This document shows positions 11,963 through 24,618 of a stretch of 64,000 nucleotides of DNA, in pieces. The notes under the pieces were generated by a model that ran no database searches, was not told where the DNA came from, and saw only the letters and a program-made list of their open reading frames with translations. The stretch is from Echinococcus granulosus (Eukaryota > Platyhelminthes > Cestoda > Cyclophyllidea > Taeniidae), in assembly GCF_000524195.1 (NCBI RefSeq), contig NW_020170417.1:1-64000 (forward strand), written 5' to 3'. How positions within the stretch are numbered: position 1 is the stretch's first letter; each line of letters opens with the position of its first letter. The translations under genes were made by a program, and so were the position numbers.

Positions 11963-13552
11963 CTATTCCTCTGCCATCGACACAGCCACGGGTCGAAGGT
12001 ACTTCAAATTCAACCACATGAGGCTCTGAATGAGAGTCTTGATATCATTGCTTGAGCACTTCTGGAGCCTCCAGGGGTTCGGCAACTCAAAGAGCTTCAA
12101 GGCTGAAATAACCAAAAGGATGGAATCATGCCATGCTGCTGTGTATTCCGCCCCACTGTAGCTATCTCGATTCACCAGCTCTGGTTTCGACACCACCGGA
12201 GGCGACGCCGCAGATGTTGACGCTGCTGTGGTCTTCTGGAATTTAATATCCTCTTTTGGCATGATGTAGAGCACCACCAGAGGAATGCGTCGACCCGTAC
12301 GCTCCGGAAAGGCGCGCAACACAGCCCTCAACTCGTGATATAGGAGGGTCAGTTGTTCAGCGGACTCCCTCGCATCGATGGCGTAGATGAGACCGTCCAG
12401 CTTTCGACAAATCTCCCGCATCTCATGCGTCACCTCAAGGTGCGAAAGCAACATCTCCGGTGCAATTTCCCGCTCTTCTTCCCGCTCTACACCCTGTTGG
12501 TGGAAGAAGAGCCTACTAACACGCAGACGAGTATACTGGTCATTGAAGACATGTTTTAAGTGAGGCGGTAAGGAGTAGAGATAGGATAGGTCAAAGGTGA
12601 AGTCCTCATGTTGGTGACATTGGCAGGGATACTCAGTGGAGTGGTGAACGAGTGGTGGGGAGACACTCTCCGTCTCAGCCGATCTCATCGGCGGTACAGC
12701 GGATGCGGACAGGCAGGATGTAAAGCGGCTCATCGTGGAGGTGTTTGAGGGCTTTGGAGAGTCGCAGGAGGTCTTCCGCGTTGAGCTCGAGCATCGTGTG
12801 GACCCGTCCATCACAGCATGCTGTGCCTGGGCGAAGAGACGTAATGTGATGCCCGACTCAAAGCCCATGTGGCCGGTGAAAACGTTGATGGGCTCAAAGG
12901 AGCGGGTGTGTGTGTCCACCATCTTCCAGAAGAGGCGACTTGTCCACCGGTGATCCAGTCCCGGACCGAAAAGCGCGAATCGCGGTCGGTTAGGGGAGGC
13001 CCCAGCAGTTGAAGCGTTAGCGGGGCTAGAGTTGCGGGAGGGGAGGAGGCTTCGGACATGATATATTATGGAATGGATGAATGCGGAGAGGTGAGAGGTG
13101 TGAACTTCGGGTACAGTAGAGGGGGTAGATGGAGGGGAGGAAGTGTCATCAAGTTCGCCGCTGCCGCTATCACCGCCGTCACATTTAGGAATGTACTGGC
13201 TGAGAAAGCGGTAGACAGTACGCGGATGGATAGAGGAGGGATCGTGAAACGGACTTTTAGGAAGGAAGATAGGCATGTCACGTGGTGGGGGTTCAGGGCA
13301 GACTATAGTGCACCAGCGCGTTTCGAAAAGCTTCACCTGCCAGAGGTGCCAGTCAAGAGAGAGGCGGCGCCAGCGTCGACACACTTGACCGCATACCAAC
13401 AGCTGGTCCGCATCAAGGAATGAGAAGATATGCAGTAAAGTTTCGTTGGGCAGGCGTGAGAAAGGGTCGATGGAACATCCTACATCGCTTGTCTGAGGCA
13501 TCGTGTAGGTCAAGTGGCACAGCAGGGAAGGCGGTGCGGCCCTTAAGGGCAT
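11963..13552 (-). CDS. FBXO4: FBXO4-like F-box protein (second copy)
   Basis: An intronless frame encodes 529 aa from ATG at 13552; Met18 (MPQTSDVG) is an alternative start just before the F-box. A clear F-box lies at residues 31-72 (RLPNETLLHIFSFLDADQLL then VCRRWRRLS). The GTPase-like domain starts at 192 with FALFGPGLDHRWTS, close to FBXO4's FALLGPGLEQ, and later has CRKLDGLIYAIDA. The C-terminus holds NPWRLQKC and, 18 residues after that Trp, the final conserved Trp, the same spacing as human FBXO4. FBXO4 is the substrate receptor of an SCF ubiquitin ligase. Two Ser/Thr/Pro-rich insertions (about 130-190 and 270-320) make it longer than the roughly 390-residue vertebrate protein. Confidence 0.85.
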   Translation of the reverse strand: MPLRAAPPSLLCHLTYTMPQTSDVGCSIDPFSRLPNETLLHIFSFLDADQLLVCGQVCRRWRRLSLDWHLWQVKLFETRWCTIVCPEPPPRDMPIFLPKSPFHDPSSIHPRTVYRFLSQYIPKCDGGDSGSGELDDTSSPPSTPSTVPEVHTSHLSAFIHSIIYHVRSLLPSRNSSPANASTAGASPNRPRFALFGPGLDHRWTSRLFWKMVDTHTRSFEPINVFTGHMGFESGITLRLFAQAQHAVMDGSTRCSSSTRKTSCDSPKPSNTSTMSRFTSCLSASAVPPMRSAETESVSPPLVHHSTEYPCQCHQHEDFTFDLSYLYSLPPHLKHVFNDQYTRLRVSRLFFHQQGVEREEEREIAPEMLLSHLEVTHEMREICRKLDGLIYAIDARESAEQLTLLYHELRAVLRAFPERTGRRIPLVVLYIMPKEDIKFQKTTAASTSAASPPVVSKPELVNRDSYSGAEYTAAWHDSILLVISALKLFELPNPWRLQKCSSNDIKTLIQSLMWLNLKYLRPVAVSMAEE

Positions 13553-16500
13553 AATTCTGACTTAATCTACAATAAAATCAACCACTCTTAGTACAATTCT
13601 AAATTTTTGATCAGCATTTATTATCTGGACATTTATTGCTGATGTCAGGCATATGCGACTCCCCGATTCGCACCATATAAAACTGACGTCACAAATATGT
13701 GACATACCTTTCATCAGCTTATAACAAGTAATTGCAGTTAATCATGTCTCAGCAAGATCGATTAGACTTAGAATAAAAGAATTTAAAGCTCTGTAGCCGG
13801 CGAAAAAGCTGCACTTTTTTCCTTATTTTTTGAGCAGCAATCGATTTAGTTAACTCAGTAGTACAAGCCTTGGTTACAAATTAAAACGGCAAAACACCCG
13901 TGCTTTGATGCTCAAGGCTCCTTTGAGAAGAATGCAGTGATCGGCGTACCTACGGCGTTAACTTAGAATTAAGAAAAAAACGATCGGAGTAGATGTGGAT
14001 AATACTAGGTCCAGTAAAGGATATTCCAACTATTAGTTAATAAACATTCAAGCCATCTTTGTCTATTAAGATGGTGAAGAAGAAATGATAGCACCTAAAG
14101 GTGAATGAACATCTGAAAGCAAAGCAAATGAAGATTTTCTCCAAAGACACAATAGGGTTATAAATTAGTTTTGGAAAAGGACCATTTTAACGATTAAGTC
14201 GAGTAAATTAAATCAGGAAAAACAGAGACTTTTGTTAATGGCTGTCATAGGCACTAAACTAAAAAAGCCAAAAATAAATTTCAAACGACTTAGATACCGA
14301 AGCCCTCTCGAAATGCACACGATTAAAATCCAGTGACTACTGATGAAAGCTCTTATGGAGGGATAGAGGCACTGTAGGTAAATAAAGTAAAATTTTGGTT
14401 GCATTTTATTGACATTTGGAAATGGAAAGGATTAAAAGCTCAGCTGGGAAGGAAATTATATCCATAGACTGGCACATGAATTTACACGTCGTAGCAATGG
14501 AATGAAGGCACAACCACTTTTATGATTTTCCAAAGAGAAGTAAAACCTCGTTAATTAAGGAAAACAAGCACCAAATAACATTAATGGTAAAGTGCGATAA
14601 CCTTAAGAACTGGTGAAAGGGCCAACGAAGCACGATTATCATCAATTTAAATTGATAATTTTGGGAAATGTAAGCAAAGCAAAACCAATATAATGTTAAA
14701 AGAATCAGTCACGGCTATTTCAGATCGAGATAGTGAAGTTACAAACTTGGCCACATCTACCTTTACAGCTCGTAATTTACTTAAAGGAATCGTTTACTTT
14801 AATAGACATTTCGCAGATCACCTGACTAGTGTGATGCGATATATCAGTGGGGACATTTGAGGGACTTTTATATTAGCATAATCGCTAATGCAAAAATAAA
14901 TAGCGCAATCATTTCCACTGCCTATCAGCTACCAATTGTGACATTACCAGCGGTGTTGTAATAAGAGCACAACATCTCAAGGTCGGGGATGAATTTCCAC
15001 TCCGATCCAAAACGTAAGTAGCGTTTACTACTTTAAAAGGACTTCGTTAGAACTTGGAATAAAGAAAACGTATAATTAATAAAGTGAACTGAGAGATATC
15101 GGATATTCAGGTTAGTTTTCAACTGCGCACAAATATTTTCATTTTTCGTGGAGGAATAGGTGTCGGTGATAGATTTTCATTGGTGTGCAACAAAACATTG
15201 AAAGAGGAATCCAACAAAGTCCATGAGAAAAATTGGAAGAGAACTGATCCCTTAATAAAAATACAGGAGCCAAAGAAGACCAACAGGTGAGAATGTGATA
15301 ACGCTGAATGCGAGTAAGAAAGGCTTTCCGAAATGCAAATTTCTTGTATCGAGACGTGAAGCAATTTAGATCCTTCCATGACTCAAAGATATTCTCCCAT
15401 GTTAAATTAGCAAATAAATTCAATATTAGTTATAAGAAGATAGACTGGAGTAGAAAATGCGCTATGTATTACCAAATGGGATAGTATGCAAATTAGAGCA
15501 CACAAAAGGCACTAGAAAGTCCAGGAACATTACACGGATTCTGTGTGATCTTGCCTCCTTCGGCAAAGAAATGAATGAAGGCTCCAGTTGTAGTTGAACA
15601 ATGAAGGACTTAACACATTATTGTTAATCCACTTAAATGGTGGCACAATAATATAGTTATAACACAACTTCCAGGCATGCTGCACACGAGCAATGATTCA
15701 TGAAATTGGAATTATTATGGAAGGTTTCTCTAGCAGAGGCTATTCAGGCCATCTAAGACACAGGGTAATGTCCCAAGGAAACCTGATAAACCACTTTCTT
15801 TGGAACTTTTAGACCAACAATAAACATGTGAAGTTTAGTTATTCACTGGCAACAAGATTGGATGCAAGAGCCAAAAAGGATATACAATTCAAAAAGTAAA
15901 ATATGAAGCGTACAGCCCAGTATTATCAAAAGGGTATGCCCAGGACTTAAACCACACAAATACATTAGAAAATTTTGAGGGAAGCCAGGTAACAAAATAA
16001 CGTTTCGTATAGTTACGCAAACGCGAATCATCCCATATTGCTCAAATATTATCAAACAACCGACGAAGTGGTGATTTTAACACAATGAAGGCGTATATAA
16101 ATGGTCTTCAATGAATAAATGAGGAAGGATGACGTAGTAAAAGAGGCTTAATATACGTGCAAACTATGCAAGGAAATGGATATATAAGGGAGGGCAGCGA
16201 ATATAGAACCCAACTGCAAAGAATATTGCACTCACCAAGTAACAAAATAACCGATCTCAACAACACCCCTGTATACCCCAGGGCTAGTATTCGAAAAACC
16301 CGCCCAGCTGTTACAGACCACAAGGTATTGGATTTTGCAAGTAGGAAAGTGAAAAGAGGAAGATAACAAAGCAAGAGGTTTTACATTAATTAACATTGCA
16401 TCTGTACTGACGAGGCTGCAAATGGGTTGCTGCAGTATCATAAGTGGATTGTGCCCACAGCTTTTTTTGACGAACTGCAAACATTAAATTAGCCTAGTTG

Positions 16501-16961
16501 AGCCCTTGTATTTGCGAAAAACAGCATTTAGAACTTTTGCTTTAAGTAAGTACTCACTAGAAGCTTACTACTTAAAAAAGCGAACTTAAAAGACAAGTAT
16601 TGCGGAACACATAAGCTACCCCTTCCTAATAAATGTATGAAAATGTTTGCAGTTCAATAAAATTTTTTAGGTTTGTACACTACACAGGCAGTGCACCAAA
16701 TAACTCTGTGAAATTTTTAGTCCCATTTCGAAACGACACAATTAGCCATTTTCAATAATCCAAATAGTTTTATAACCTAACAGTTCGATAAGTTTTACAT
16801 TGCAAAAAACTTAAGCAATATTCTTTAATGAAAATTTTTTATTTTGAAATTGCTTTCGCAAGTCCAAATTGCATTTCTTATCATGTTTGATTATGTATAT
16901 TCTTTGTTTGGTACCGCTGCTTTTGATACCCCGCAGGTGTAGTTTGTCAATTGTTTCACTC
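13553..16961. other. Intergenic between divergent FBXO4-like and POC1 genes
   Basis: About 3.4 kb of AT-rich DNA separating two head-to-head genes, so it should hold both promoters. The open frames are shadows without domains. No repeat family recognised. Confidence 0.4.
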
Positions 16962-19900
16962 ATGGTATGGCATAAGTTTAGTGTTTTAATATTTTAGGCT
17001 GATCCCTCTTTGCAAGTACACTTTAAGGGTCACCGGGGTAGTATTACCAATGTGAGCTTCAGTTTCAACGGGCGGCAGTTAGGTTTGTTATGCGATTCTT
17101 AGTTTCTGGCAGTGTCATCATCTCTTGACAATACTTTGATGTTATGGAATATAAAGCCACAGACTCGTGCCTACCGTTTTACTGGACACGAGGATGCGGT
17201 TCTTTGTGCTTGCTTTTCCCCAAGTGGCGAAATTATCGCATCGGCGTCTAAAGATCGCACCGTGAAATTGTGGATCCCGAACATGTAAGTGACTAATTTT
17301 CGCCCCTATTTGTATGTTAGCAAAGGTGAATCAATCACCTTTCGGGCCCATACTGCGGCAGTTAGATGGGTCGATTTGTCTTCAGATAGCACCCATCTCT
17401 GCACAGCTTCCTCGGACAAGTCGATTAAGGTTTGGAATGTTCATCGGCAAAAGTTCGCTTACAGTTTAAATAAACATGTCAACTGGGTTCGTTGCTGCAA
17501 GTAAGTTTGCCCATGCTTCATAATCTGCTCTGATAACCAGGTTTTCTCCAGATTCCCAACTCATTCTTTCAAGTTCTGACGACAAAACCATCAGATTATG
17601 GGATTGTCGAAATCAAGAGTGTGTCAATGTTTTCACTGACACAGGGGGATTCGCGAACCATATCGATTTCCATCCCAGTGAAACCTGCTTCGCCTCTGGC
17701 AGTTCTAACTCAACCGTAAAGGTCTGGGATCTGCGTATGAGACGTCTGATCCAACAATACAACGGTGGGTGTTATCTAATTTCATGTTTTATCTTACACT
17801 AACAGACCACGCGGGATCAGTTCAGAAGGTGAGCTTCCACCCGTCGGGAATTTACCTGCTGTCCGCCTCAGAAGACTGCACGTTGAAGATATTTGACCTC
17901 TTGGAAGGTCGTCCTATTTACACTCTAAGTGGTCACAAGGGCGCGATTAGCGCTGCTGCATTTTCCTGCTCGGGAGAACACTTTGCGTCTGGTGGAGACG
18001 ATGAACAGGTGAGGTATTCCTGGATGTTTTTAAAACGTCATTTTTACTTAAAAAATTAAGTAGCACCATGCTTCTCACTAGGTGTTCCTTTGGAAGACAA
18101 ACTTTGCTGAAGTTTCTGAACCCGCGAACCTGCCTCGCGACTCCATAATGGCGTCAACACATGTACGGAAGTCCATTTTGACTGAGCGATGGCCTCTGCG
18201 AGACATATACTGTAGCCAACGTTACACAGACGATGGTGCAGCGAATGATGTCGTCACTACTGGCCAAAAATCTCCAGCTTCTACTAGTCAGAGGCTTGTT
18301 CAATGTCGTGAACCCGCAGCGACTAAATTTGTTGATTCTTCCTCTTCCTCCGCTGCCTCAACTTTTACGACGGAGCCTTTTAAGAAGCCATCTTCTCCAC
18401 CCCTCTCCCCCAAGGTAAGTTCGGTTTTTTGTTCTGGTTAAGGCATATTTTCGCACTTTGTGATTCATTTGCCAAGCCAGTAGGTAACATTTCTCTCTTG
18501 TGGTGGCTTGCGTGCAAATAGCATGTGATTATCTTTAACCACAGTAGAAACAGTAGTGCCTGTACCCACACCGTTAATTCATCCCTCCCTTTGCGAACAT
18601 TTCTCACTTCTAACAGACCAGAAAAATCACACACCTTGTTGAGTTACAAAAGGGTGCGGTTGCCTTTTCGTCAGATGAATTTGTCCATAGTATTATGCCA
18701 CGAAATAAATCTTCCATGTGCATCGGTTTTTCGTGCATCATATTTACAAAACAAATTCCTGCATCAGTGATAAAGCAGTCGGCAATAACAAGTAATGTGT
18801 GCTTGTTTACCTTTCGACGCAGAGTAGTTAAATAACGTCATGAAATATTCAGCTATAAATCAAGTTGTTAGAATGGAGAACGAAAGACTTATCTTTCAAA
18901 TGCACTTGAAGGATGTTTTTACAGCGCAGCCATTTAATTTCGTGTGGCTACTTCTAACAAAATGAAATAATTTCATAGAATAGTCTTTCGACTTATTTGC
19001 TAGTGGTCCCTGTTTCCAACTCAGTGTTTCCTAGACTTCTTTGCGTTATTTCGATGTGAGTGAGTACACCCTCACCTTAATTGTTTGTCCTCCAGTAAGT
19101 GTACAATTGCGTCTGGTCTCCGCTAAACATCCGCAAAGACTTATGAGGATGAAGTGATGTCTTGAAGGCGAGGGGTAATTTGTAAGCGAGTCATTTACGC
19201 TACATAATGGTATATCTCTTCGCTTATCGCTGGAATGCAAGAGCATACAATATGGTTTTGGGGAATCTCTTAAGATTTATTCATGCAGGGCGCCACCTCT
19301 CCATATTCGGTGGCACGTGTGACAGCCGCTTCACAATCTGTAAATACATACACACTACTTAAGTGGCTATTTTCTAGCAACTTCAGGCACATTTTTTATG
19401 ACAAATCTTGATTATCTTTGGCACAATTCCTCTTAGTTACAGGTAGCGATTCCTTGGAGATTCAGACCGATTGGATCTGTTTGCTTATTGATATCAGTGC
19501 TTTTGCAGTGGTAACTTAAATGGTGCTTTGCATTGACCACTAATACCCATTCTGGGCATTTATAAGCCGTTCGAGTACAAATTACGAATCTTCTACTCTG
19601 TAAACTGTAAGTACAACACCTTCGTGGCTTTACGGTTGCGCTCTCGTTATTCAGATTTTTTGCTGTTTCCCAGCATAGTCATCATTCACTAGGGGATCAT
19701 AAAAACTTCACCCTTATTTTTTGCATGAGCTTGTCACTTGATAATTGCAAAGTAGTATATGAACATCTTCATGCAACAGTCGAATTCTTGTGTCATTTTC
19801 CTTACAGGAGAATCAGCAAAACCAGGAGAGTGTAGGTGTCACTCCTGCTGAAAAGCCAGTTCAGGTCTCAACTCAAGAGAATGTTGCAACGATTCCCGAA

Positions 19901-21221
19901 TGCATCGCCTCCACTCTTGCCACTATGACGTCCCAATTGAACATCCTCACACAGGTGGTTCTACAATTAATCACTTGTGCTTCTGTTTTGCTTTCTTGTT
20001 TTTGGCATCGTGAACTATTGGTGCTTCAAGGAGTTATCTTGTTAGTTTTTTTAACAGTGACACAACCACTTAAGTTCTACCTTCTTCAGCATATCTCACT
20101 CATGCCCACTCAGTTTGATAAACTTTTCTATTGGTGGGCAGTCTAAATTGTAGAGTGAAGTAAGATGGTTTTTGCTGGATAATTTATTTAGAATTTGATT
20201 CATAAATGAAAGTGTCCATCTCCGACTTTGCTGTCTTGGATCTTCACCTTAGGTTCGATTGTTATGTTCGACGCATTCCTATGCTAAAGTTGCGCTACCT
20301 ACCTGAACCATCTCAGAATAGGTGCGGGTCAAGTTTCTCCATCGAAAGATTGTTTATTTTTGCTATTTTACAATGTCCTGTGTTGATTCTCTATGATCAG
20401 ACAAGCGTTCACAAGAATGGCTGCCTGTTGTGATGACCCAGTCGCCAATACTGCTGGAGTCATCACTGATATGCATAGCGTTGGCAATCTTTGAAATGTT
20501 GGCACTATTGAATCAAACATTTTCTATTGAGTTGCATAATCCTCCATTATCGTAGCGTGCTTGAGGCCTTCTGTAAGCACCTATGGGTGTTACACTGTCG
20601 TTCATAACCACATGCTTTTTTGCGTGAGCACTCAAACTCGATTAGTGGTGTTTGTGCCGGTCCGCACCAAGTGTACCGGTTTAAGGTGTTAGTACTGGCT
20701 TGCCGCTTCTTGTAAAATCAAGAGCCCCGGTTTGGCTTAAGCATTTCTCGTAAAACGCTCCGCATTACTTTACCTATCTGGGTGTATCACGAATTACTGT
20801 CTACAAAGTACACGACGATAGCTTGGAAGATTTCACCACATTTCCATGATATAATTTTCCTCTATCTGTTGTCCTTACGTGTTTTCCTTTGTCATAAAGA
20901 ATCTCTGTGTGATTTTTCTGTGGATTCTCCTATTCTATGGTATTATGCATTTTCCTGTCTCCACGCTGCATTCGTCAATGGCTGATGCGATGCATCAGCT
21001 GTTAGTGTCAAGGTGTTCAAATGAGGGATGGTAGGAAATCTGGTCAGAAGAATGTGAGGAAGACTTCTGATTATTGAGCATACTACCTCACTCAGTAAAA
21101 TGTATTTGGGAATGTCTATTGGCATTTCTCTCTCATCTCTTTGCCTTTCCACTCCTAGACAGTATCGCTTTTGGAGCAACGATTAACCATGTTGGAGGAT
21201 ACTTTGAGTCAAAGAAAATAG
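16962..21221 (+). CDS. POC1: POC1 centriolar WD40 protein
   Basis: Exons: 16962-16964, 16998-17082, 17113-17284, 17321-17500, 17541-17764, 17806-18008, 18082-18414, 19808-19954, 21159-21221; every junction is GT-AG and phases agree, giving 469 aa. Seven WD repeats fill about residues 8-300, with POC1-typical [17 protein letters not shown]-like [17 protein letters not shown]-like HRQKFAYSL and [16 protein letters not shown]. The last exon encodes the conserved C-terminal coiled coil [19 protein letters not shown]1 stabilises centriole and basal-body triplet microtubules. The first exon is a bare ATG joined to GCT, giving M-ADPSLQ, which fits the family start. Six introns are 30-73 nt and the last two are 1.2-1.4 kb. 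Residues about 305-430 are low complexity. A further small exon in the long introns cannot be excluded. Confidence 0.92.
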
Positions 21222-22335
21222 GCCCCCCTTATGCATTTACAACTCCTGCTCTGGACCACTTATCAGATCTCAGCACTCATGTCAACTTACTTGTCTTAGG
21301 TGGTTTTTTGAGTCGCTGTTGCATTATGTGTCTTGTACCTCGGTTTTGAATATTAGACAATAATAATTCTACTTATGTTGTACTTTTCTTTGTCAAGTTA
21401 AAAGTAAGGACCGCTTTGGCTTTGGGTGGTTTCATATTAGCTGATATCCTTACGGAATGTCATGGCTACCCAAAACAGCACAGTGTGATTTGTTACGCGA
21501 AAAAAATCATGGTGTTCCAAGATGGGTGGGGATTCACATCGCACGCATGACGTGTGTGATTTCGCCAAATCGTGTTGCAGCAAATGTGAAGCATATGTGG
21601 GATGATCTTGGTCTGTAGTAACTACACTACCTTTTCAGTTTTTTGAACAGGCAGTTAAGTCCACCAATTGGGGGGTACTGGTGTTGATGCCATAGGTGAC
21701 CAATATAATTCCCTCAAAATAAGTTTGTGACCGCAAATGAAAGTGGACTCTCCATCTACAAAACGGGCTCAACGGTGTTAGATTTCGAAGACTGCTTTCT
21801 TGTTTTACTTCAGATGGGGTACTCTCTACGACATTTGCACAGTGTAGAAAGAAATTTAAAAGTGCTTAGGCCTTTTAATGTCTTCAGGAGTAACTGGGGT
21901 TGGGTGGTGCAGTGACGCGCGGCTGTAGATCGAAGGGTGGGGTGATTAATTTCTGTTAGCTGTTACATCTCTCCTTATCCTACCTCCTCTTTCCACATTT
22001 TACACAGTACAGGTTTTCTAAAAAACATCTGTGCCTAAGGCATTTGCCGTAGGCACGGCCACACATTTGACGTTAAAATGGAGACAAAAAAGTAAAGTGG
22101 ATAATGTTTAGGTTTGGACCACGGTCTAATCCACCCATGAATGCGTAGCGAGTCTTATATACACATGCTTAATGAATAGATATACATTACATAAGAAATC
22201 ACCTCCCAGGTAACTCTCAATGGGTTCTTATTTCCTTCCTTTTTCACAGAGGAAGTTCGATAGCGTTTTCTGCAAGAAGAAGCAGAAGTGTTCTTTATAG
22301 AAGTTGAACTTTTTTATCCACACCCACCTTTGAGA
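21222..22335. other. Convergent intergenic region (POC1 and TPC 3' ends)
   Basis: Holds the presumed 3' ends of POC1 (plus) and the two-pore channel (minus). No gene or repeat recognised. Confidence 0.4.
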
Positions 22336-24618
22336 TTATAAATTTGCTGCGTTTACACGAATCGTTCGTCTCTCGTGGTAATTTGTGGCAATAGCCTCGA
22401 TCTCAGTCTCAAACATGCGGAACATCAGCAGTTCAATGGAAGCACTATCAGGAATGAAGAAGAAAGCAGAGAAGGGTATGTCAGGAAGGTGGGGAGGAAA
22501 TGCTGCATCTAGCTGTTCTCGTGTTACATAGAAGTCGTTCTCTCGATAGCGCTCTAATCCACGCTTCTCCAATTCGGTCTCCGCGTCTACGCCGAGCTCC
22601 CGCATGCGTTTCCGAATGAACTCTTCGAAACGACTTTCTTGTGGGTCGTATTCAATCAAAAAAGCCTCGATAATGAAGGCTAAAACAATGTTTAACACCA
22701 AAAGTACGCACATCCAGTGTATACAGAGGAAGTAGAGTCGGTAAGACTTATTTGTGATGCGTGTGAATCCGTCTGTGATAATGTGCCAGTTGTTACCCAC
22801 ACTGAGGACGAACAATGTCACAAAGCTGGACGCTGCGTCATTGAAATGGAGGTCACAATAGTGCAACTGTAAGAATGAGCTCCCAGCAAGTTTATTGTTT
22901 TTACAGGCATCATCCACAGTATAGTTATAACCACTTGGTATGACTAGTAGTCCACCGAACAGCTCCATTCCAACACAAGTGAAGATGTAGAAGAGTATAA
23001 GTAGGATGGTTGCATAGGCGCATAGAGACGGAAGAATGATGATGATGCAGTTAATAATGCATCGGAATATGGGTACTTGGCCGATGATTTTTAAGAGACG
23101 AAAGAGACGGAGCAAAAGGAACGCCTGACTCAGTGACGAGGGTGCTTTAATGTTTGACCATTCCAGAAGGAGGTTGATGAATTGACCTACAAAAGCACCA
23201 ATCACAATGATCATGTCGAAAATGTTCCACTTTTCTTGGAAGAAATTCACACCCCCTGAAGCGAGATATTTGAAAAGGATCTCCAAAGCGAATATTGCCG
23301 TGAAAGTCCATTCAAAGTAGTCTTCATATGGTGTTCCGTCTGCAACCACCAAAGTGACTCCATTCAGAACGACCATAATATCGAAAAAGATGTGGGTCGG
23401 CTTGCTTCGGATGATCCTAACTATCATTTGATACCATTTGGATATGTAGATGTTGTAAAAGCGTGGCAGATAGCGCTCAAAGTGCTTTCTACTGATAACA
23501 ACTTCCCTAAAGTTTAGTTGCATGTACTCAGTAAGTCGAGCAAACTCAACCTGACCGATGCCAGCATTTTTAGCATCGAGTATGTCATAAATGAGAGCAA
23601 TGGAGTTCTCGGATCTATTTGGAGTGACCCGCTGAATCAGAGCTATAAAAATCTCCCTCGACACCATCTCCTCGGTCTCTATCGACTGAAGTATTCTGAA
23701 TGCCTCATCGAGGATGTTCTTCCGTTTCACTAGACTTTTCAGTACATTCTCGCCCAAATGACCCTTATAGGCGTTGTACACGGAAGCTGTTAGAATACCC
23801 ATGAAAAGCCAATTGCATGCTACACACACCCATACGTAGATAGCTATGTAGGCAGCATGCTTTTCGTAAGCTGGAATAATTATATCCGGTGAGTTAGAAG
23901 TGGTAGTGAGGACGTAGAGTTCCCAAGCAATCTCACCAAAATTGGGGATGTAAGGCTCATTATCCAAACTGAGCATTCCTTTGGTGTCAACTACTTTCAT
24001 GGTTACAACACTCACGAAAAGGAGACTTGCCATGAACATGGCAAAGACAGAAAGCACATCCTGGGCGGTACATCTAATGTTCTCAAAAGCCCCTCTGATG
24101 CGCTTGTTTTCAGGAAAAGTAAGCAAGAGAGCCGGTCTCACGAGACGGGACCAACGAATGGGATTTTTGTGTTTCAAACAGTGCTGAATGATATAGGTTA
24201 TGTCGTCTACGACCATGAGAAAAATGAACACTGCTGACAACCAAAAAGAGATATTTTTTTTCATCAACTCGAGGTCTACCACAACAAAAATGTGCAACCA
24301 ACGGAAGAAGAAGTAGAGCTCACAAATGATGTTGATGATGAGAGGAATGTAATATGGCAGCGGTTTACCGTCGAAAAGGACAGCTGCTGGCTCTTCAAGA
24401 AGTATGGTGAGCAGGTTTGCAGTCATGAAGAAGTAGTACAAGCGCACCAGGTACTTATTGAAGTACTGATTGTAGAAGCGCACCGACAGGGGATCATGGT
24501 GATATTTTATATCCAATCGCGATTGACATGCATCGAGTAGGAGAGAGAGGGCTAAATCAAAATCATCTTCTGAAATATTGAAGTCATTTGCATCCTTAAA
24601 ATGCTTTCTAGGCGCCAT
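22336..24618 (-). CDS. Two-pore channel (TPC), intronless
   Basis: One frame of 760 aa starting MAPRKHFKDAND, close to the usual 750-820 for two-pore channels, endolysosomal cation channels controlled by PI(3,5)P2, voltage or NAADP. Two six-helix domains are visible: domain I about 60-285 with filter TTTSNSPD (238-245), domain II about 405-655 with S4 LLLRLFRLLKIIG (501-513) and filter SVGNNWHII (606-614). NNW-x-I-I is nearer to TPC1 than TPC2. The linker holds one EF-hand-like loop, D-A-K-N-A-G-I-G-Q-V-E-F (348-359), also a TPC1-type trait. The C-terminal tail after 655 is soluble. No introns at all is unusual beside the spliced neighbours. Family call is firm; subtype is inferred. Confidence 0.93.
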   Translation of the reverse strand: MAPRKHFKDANDFNISEDDFDLALSLLLDACQSRLDIKYHHDPLSVRFYNQYFNKYLVRLYYFFMTANLLTILLEEPAAVLFDGKPLPYYIPLIINIICELYFFFRWLHIFVVVDLELMKKNISFWLSAVFIFLMVVDDITYIIQHCLKHKNPIRWSRLVRPALLLTFPENKRIRGAFENIRCTAQDVLSVFAMFMASLLFVSVVTMKVVDTKGMLSLDNEPYIPNFGEIAWELYVLTTTSNSPDIIIPAYEKHAAYIAIYVWVCVACNWLFMGILTASVYNAYKGHLGENVLKSLVKRKNILDEAFRILQSIETEEMVSREIFIALIQRVTPNRSENSIALIYDILDAKNAGIGQVEFARLTEYMQLNFREVVISRKHFERYLPRFYNIYISKWYQMIVRIIRSKPTHIFFDIMVVLNGVTLVVADGTPYEDYFEWTFTAIFALEILFKYLASGGVNFFQEKWNIFDMIIVIGAFVGQFINLLLEWSNIKAPSSLSQAFLLLRLFRLLKIIGQVPIFRCIINCIIIILPSLCAYATILLILFYIFTCVGMELFGGLLVIPSGYNYTVDDACKNNKLAGSSFLQLHYCDLHFNDAASSFVTLFVLSVGNNWHIITDGFTRITNKSYRLYFLCIHWMCVLLVLNIVLAFIIEAFLIEYDPQESRFEEFIRKRMRELGVDAETELEKRGLERYRENDFYVTREQLDAAFPPHLPDIPFSAFFFIPDSASIELLMFRMFETEIEAIATNYHERRTIRVNAANL

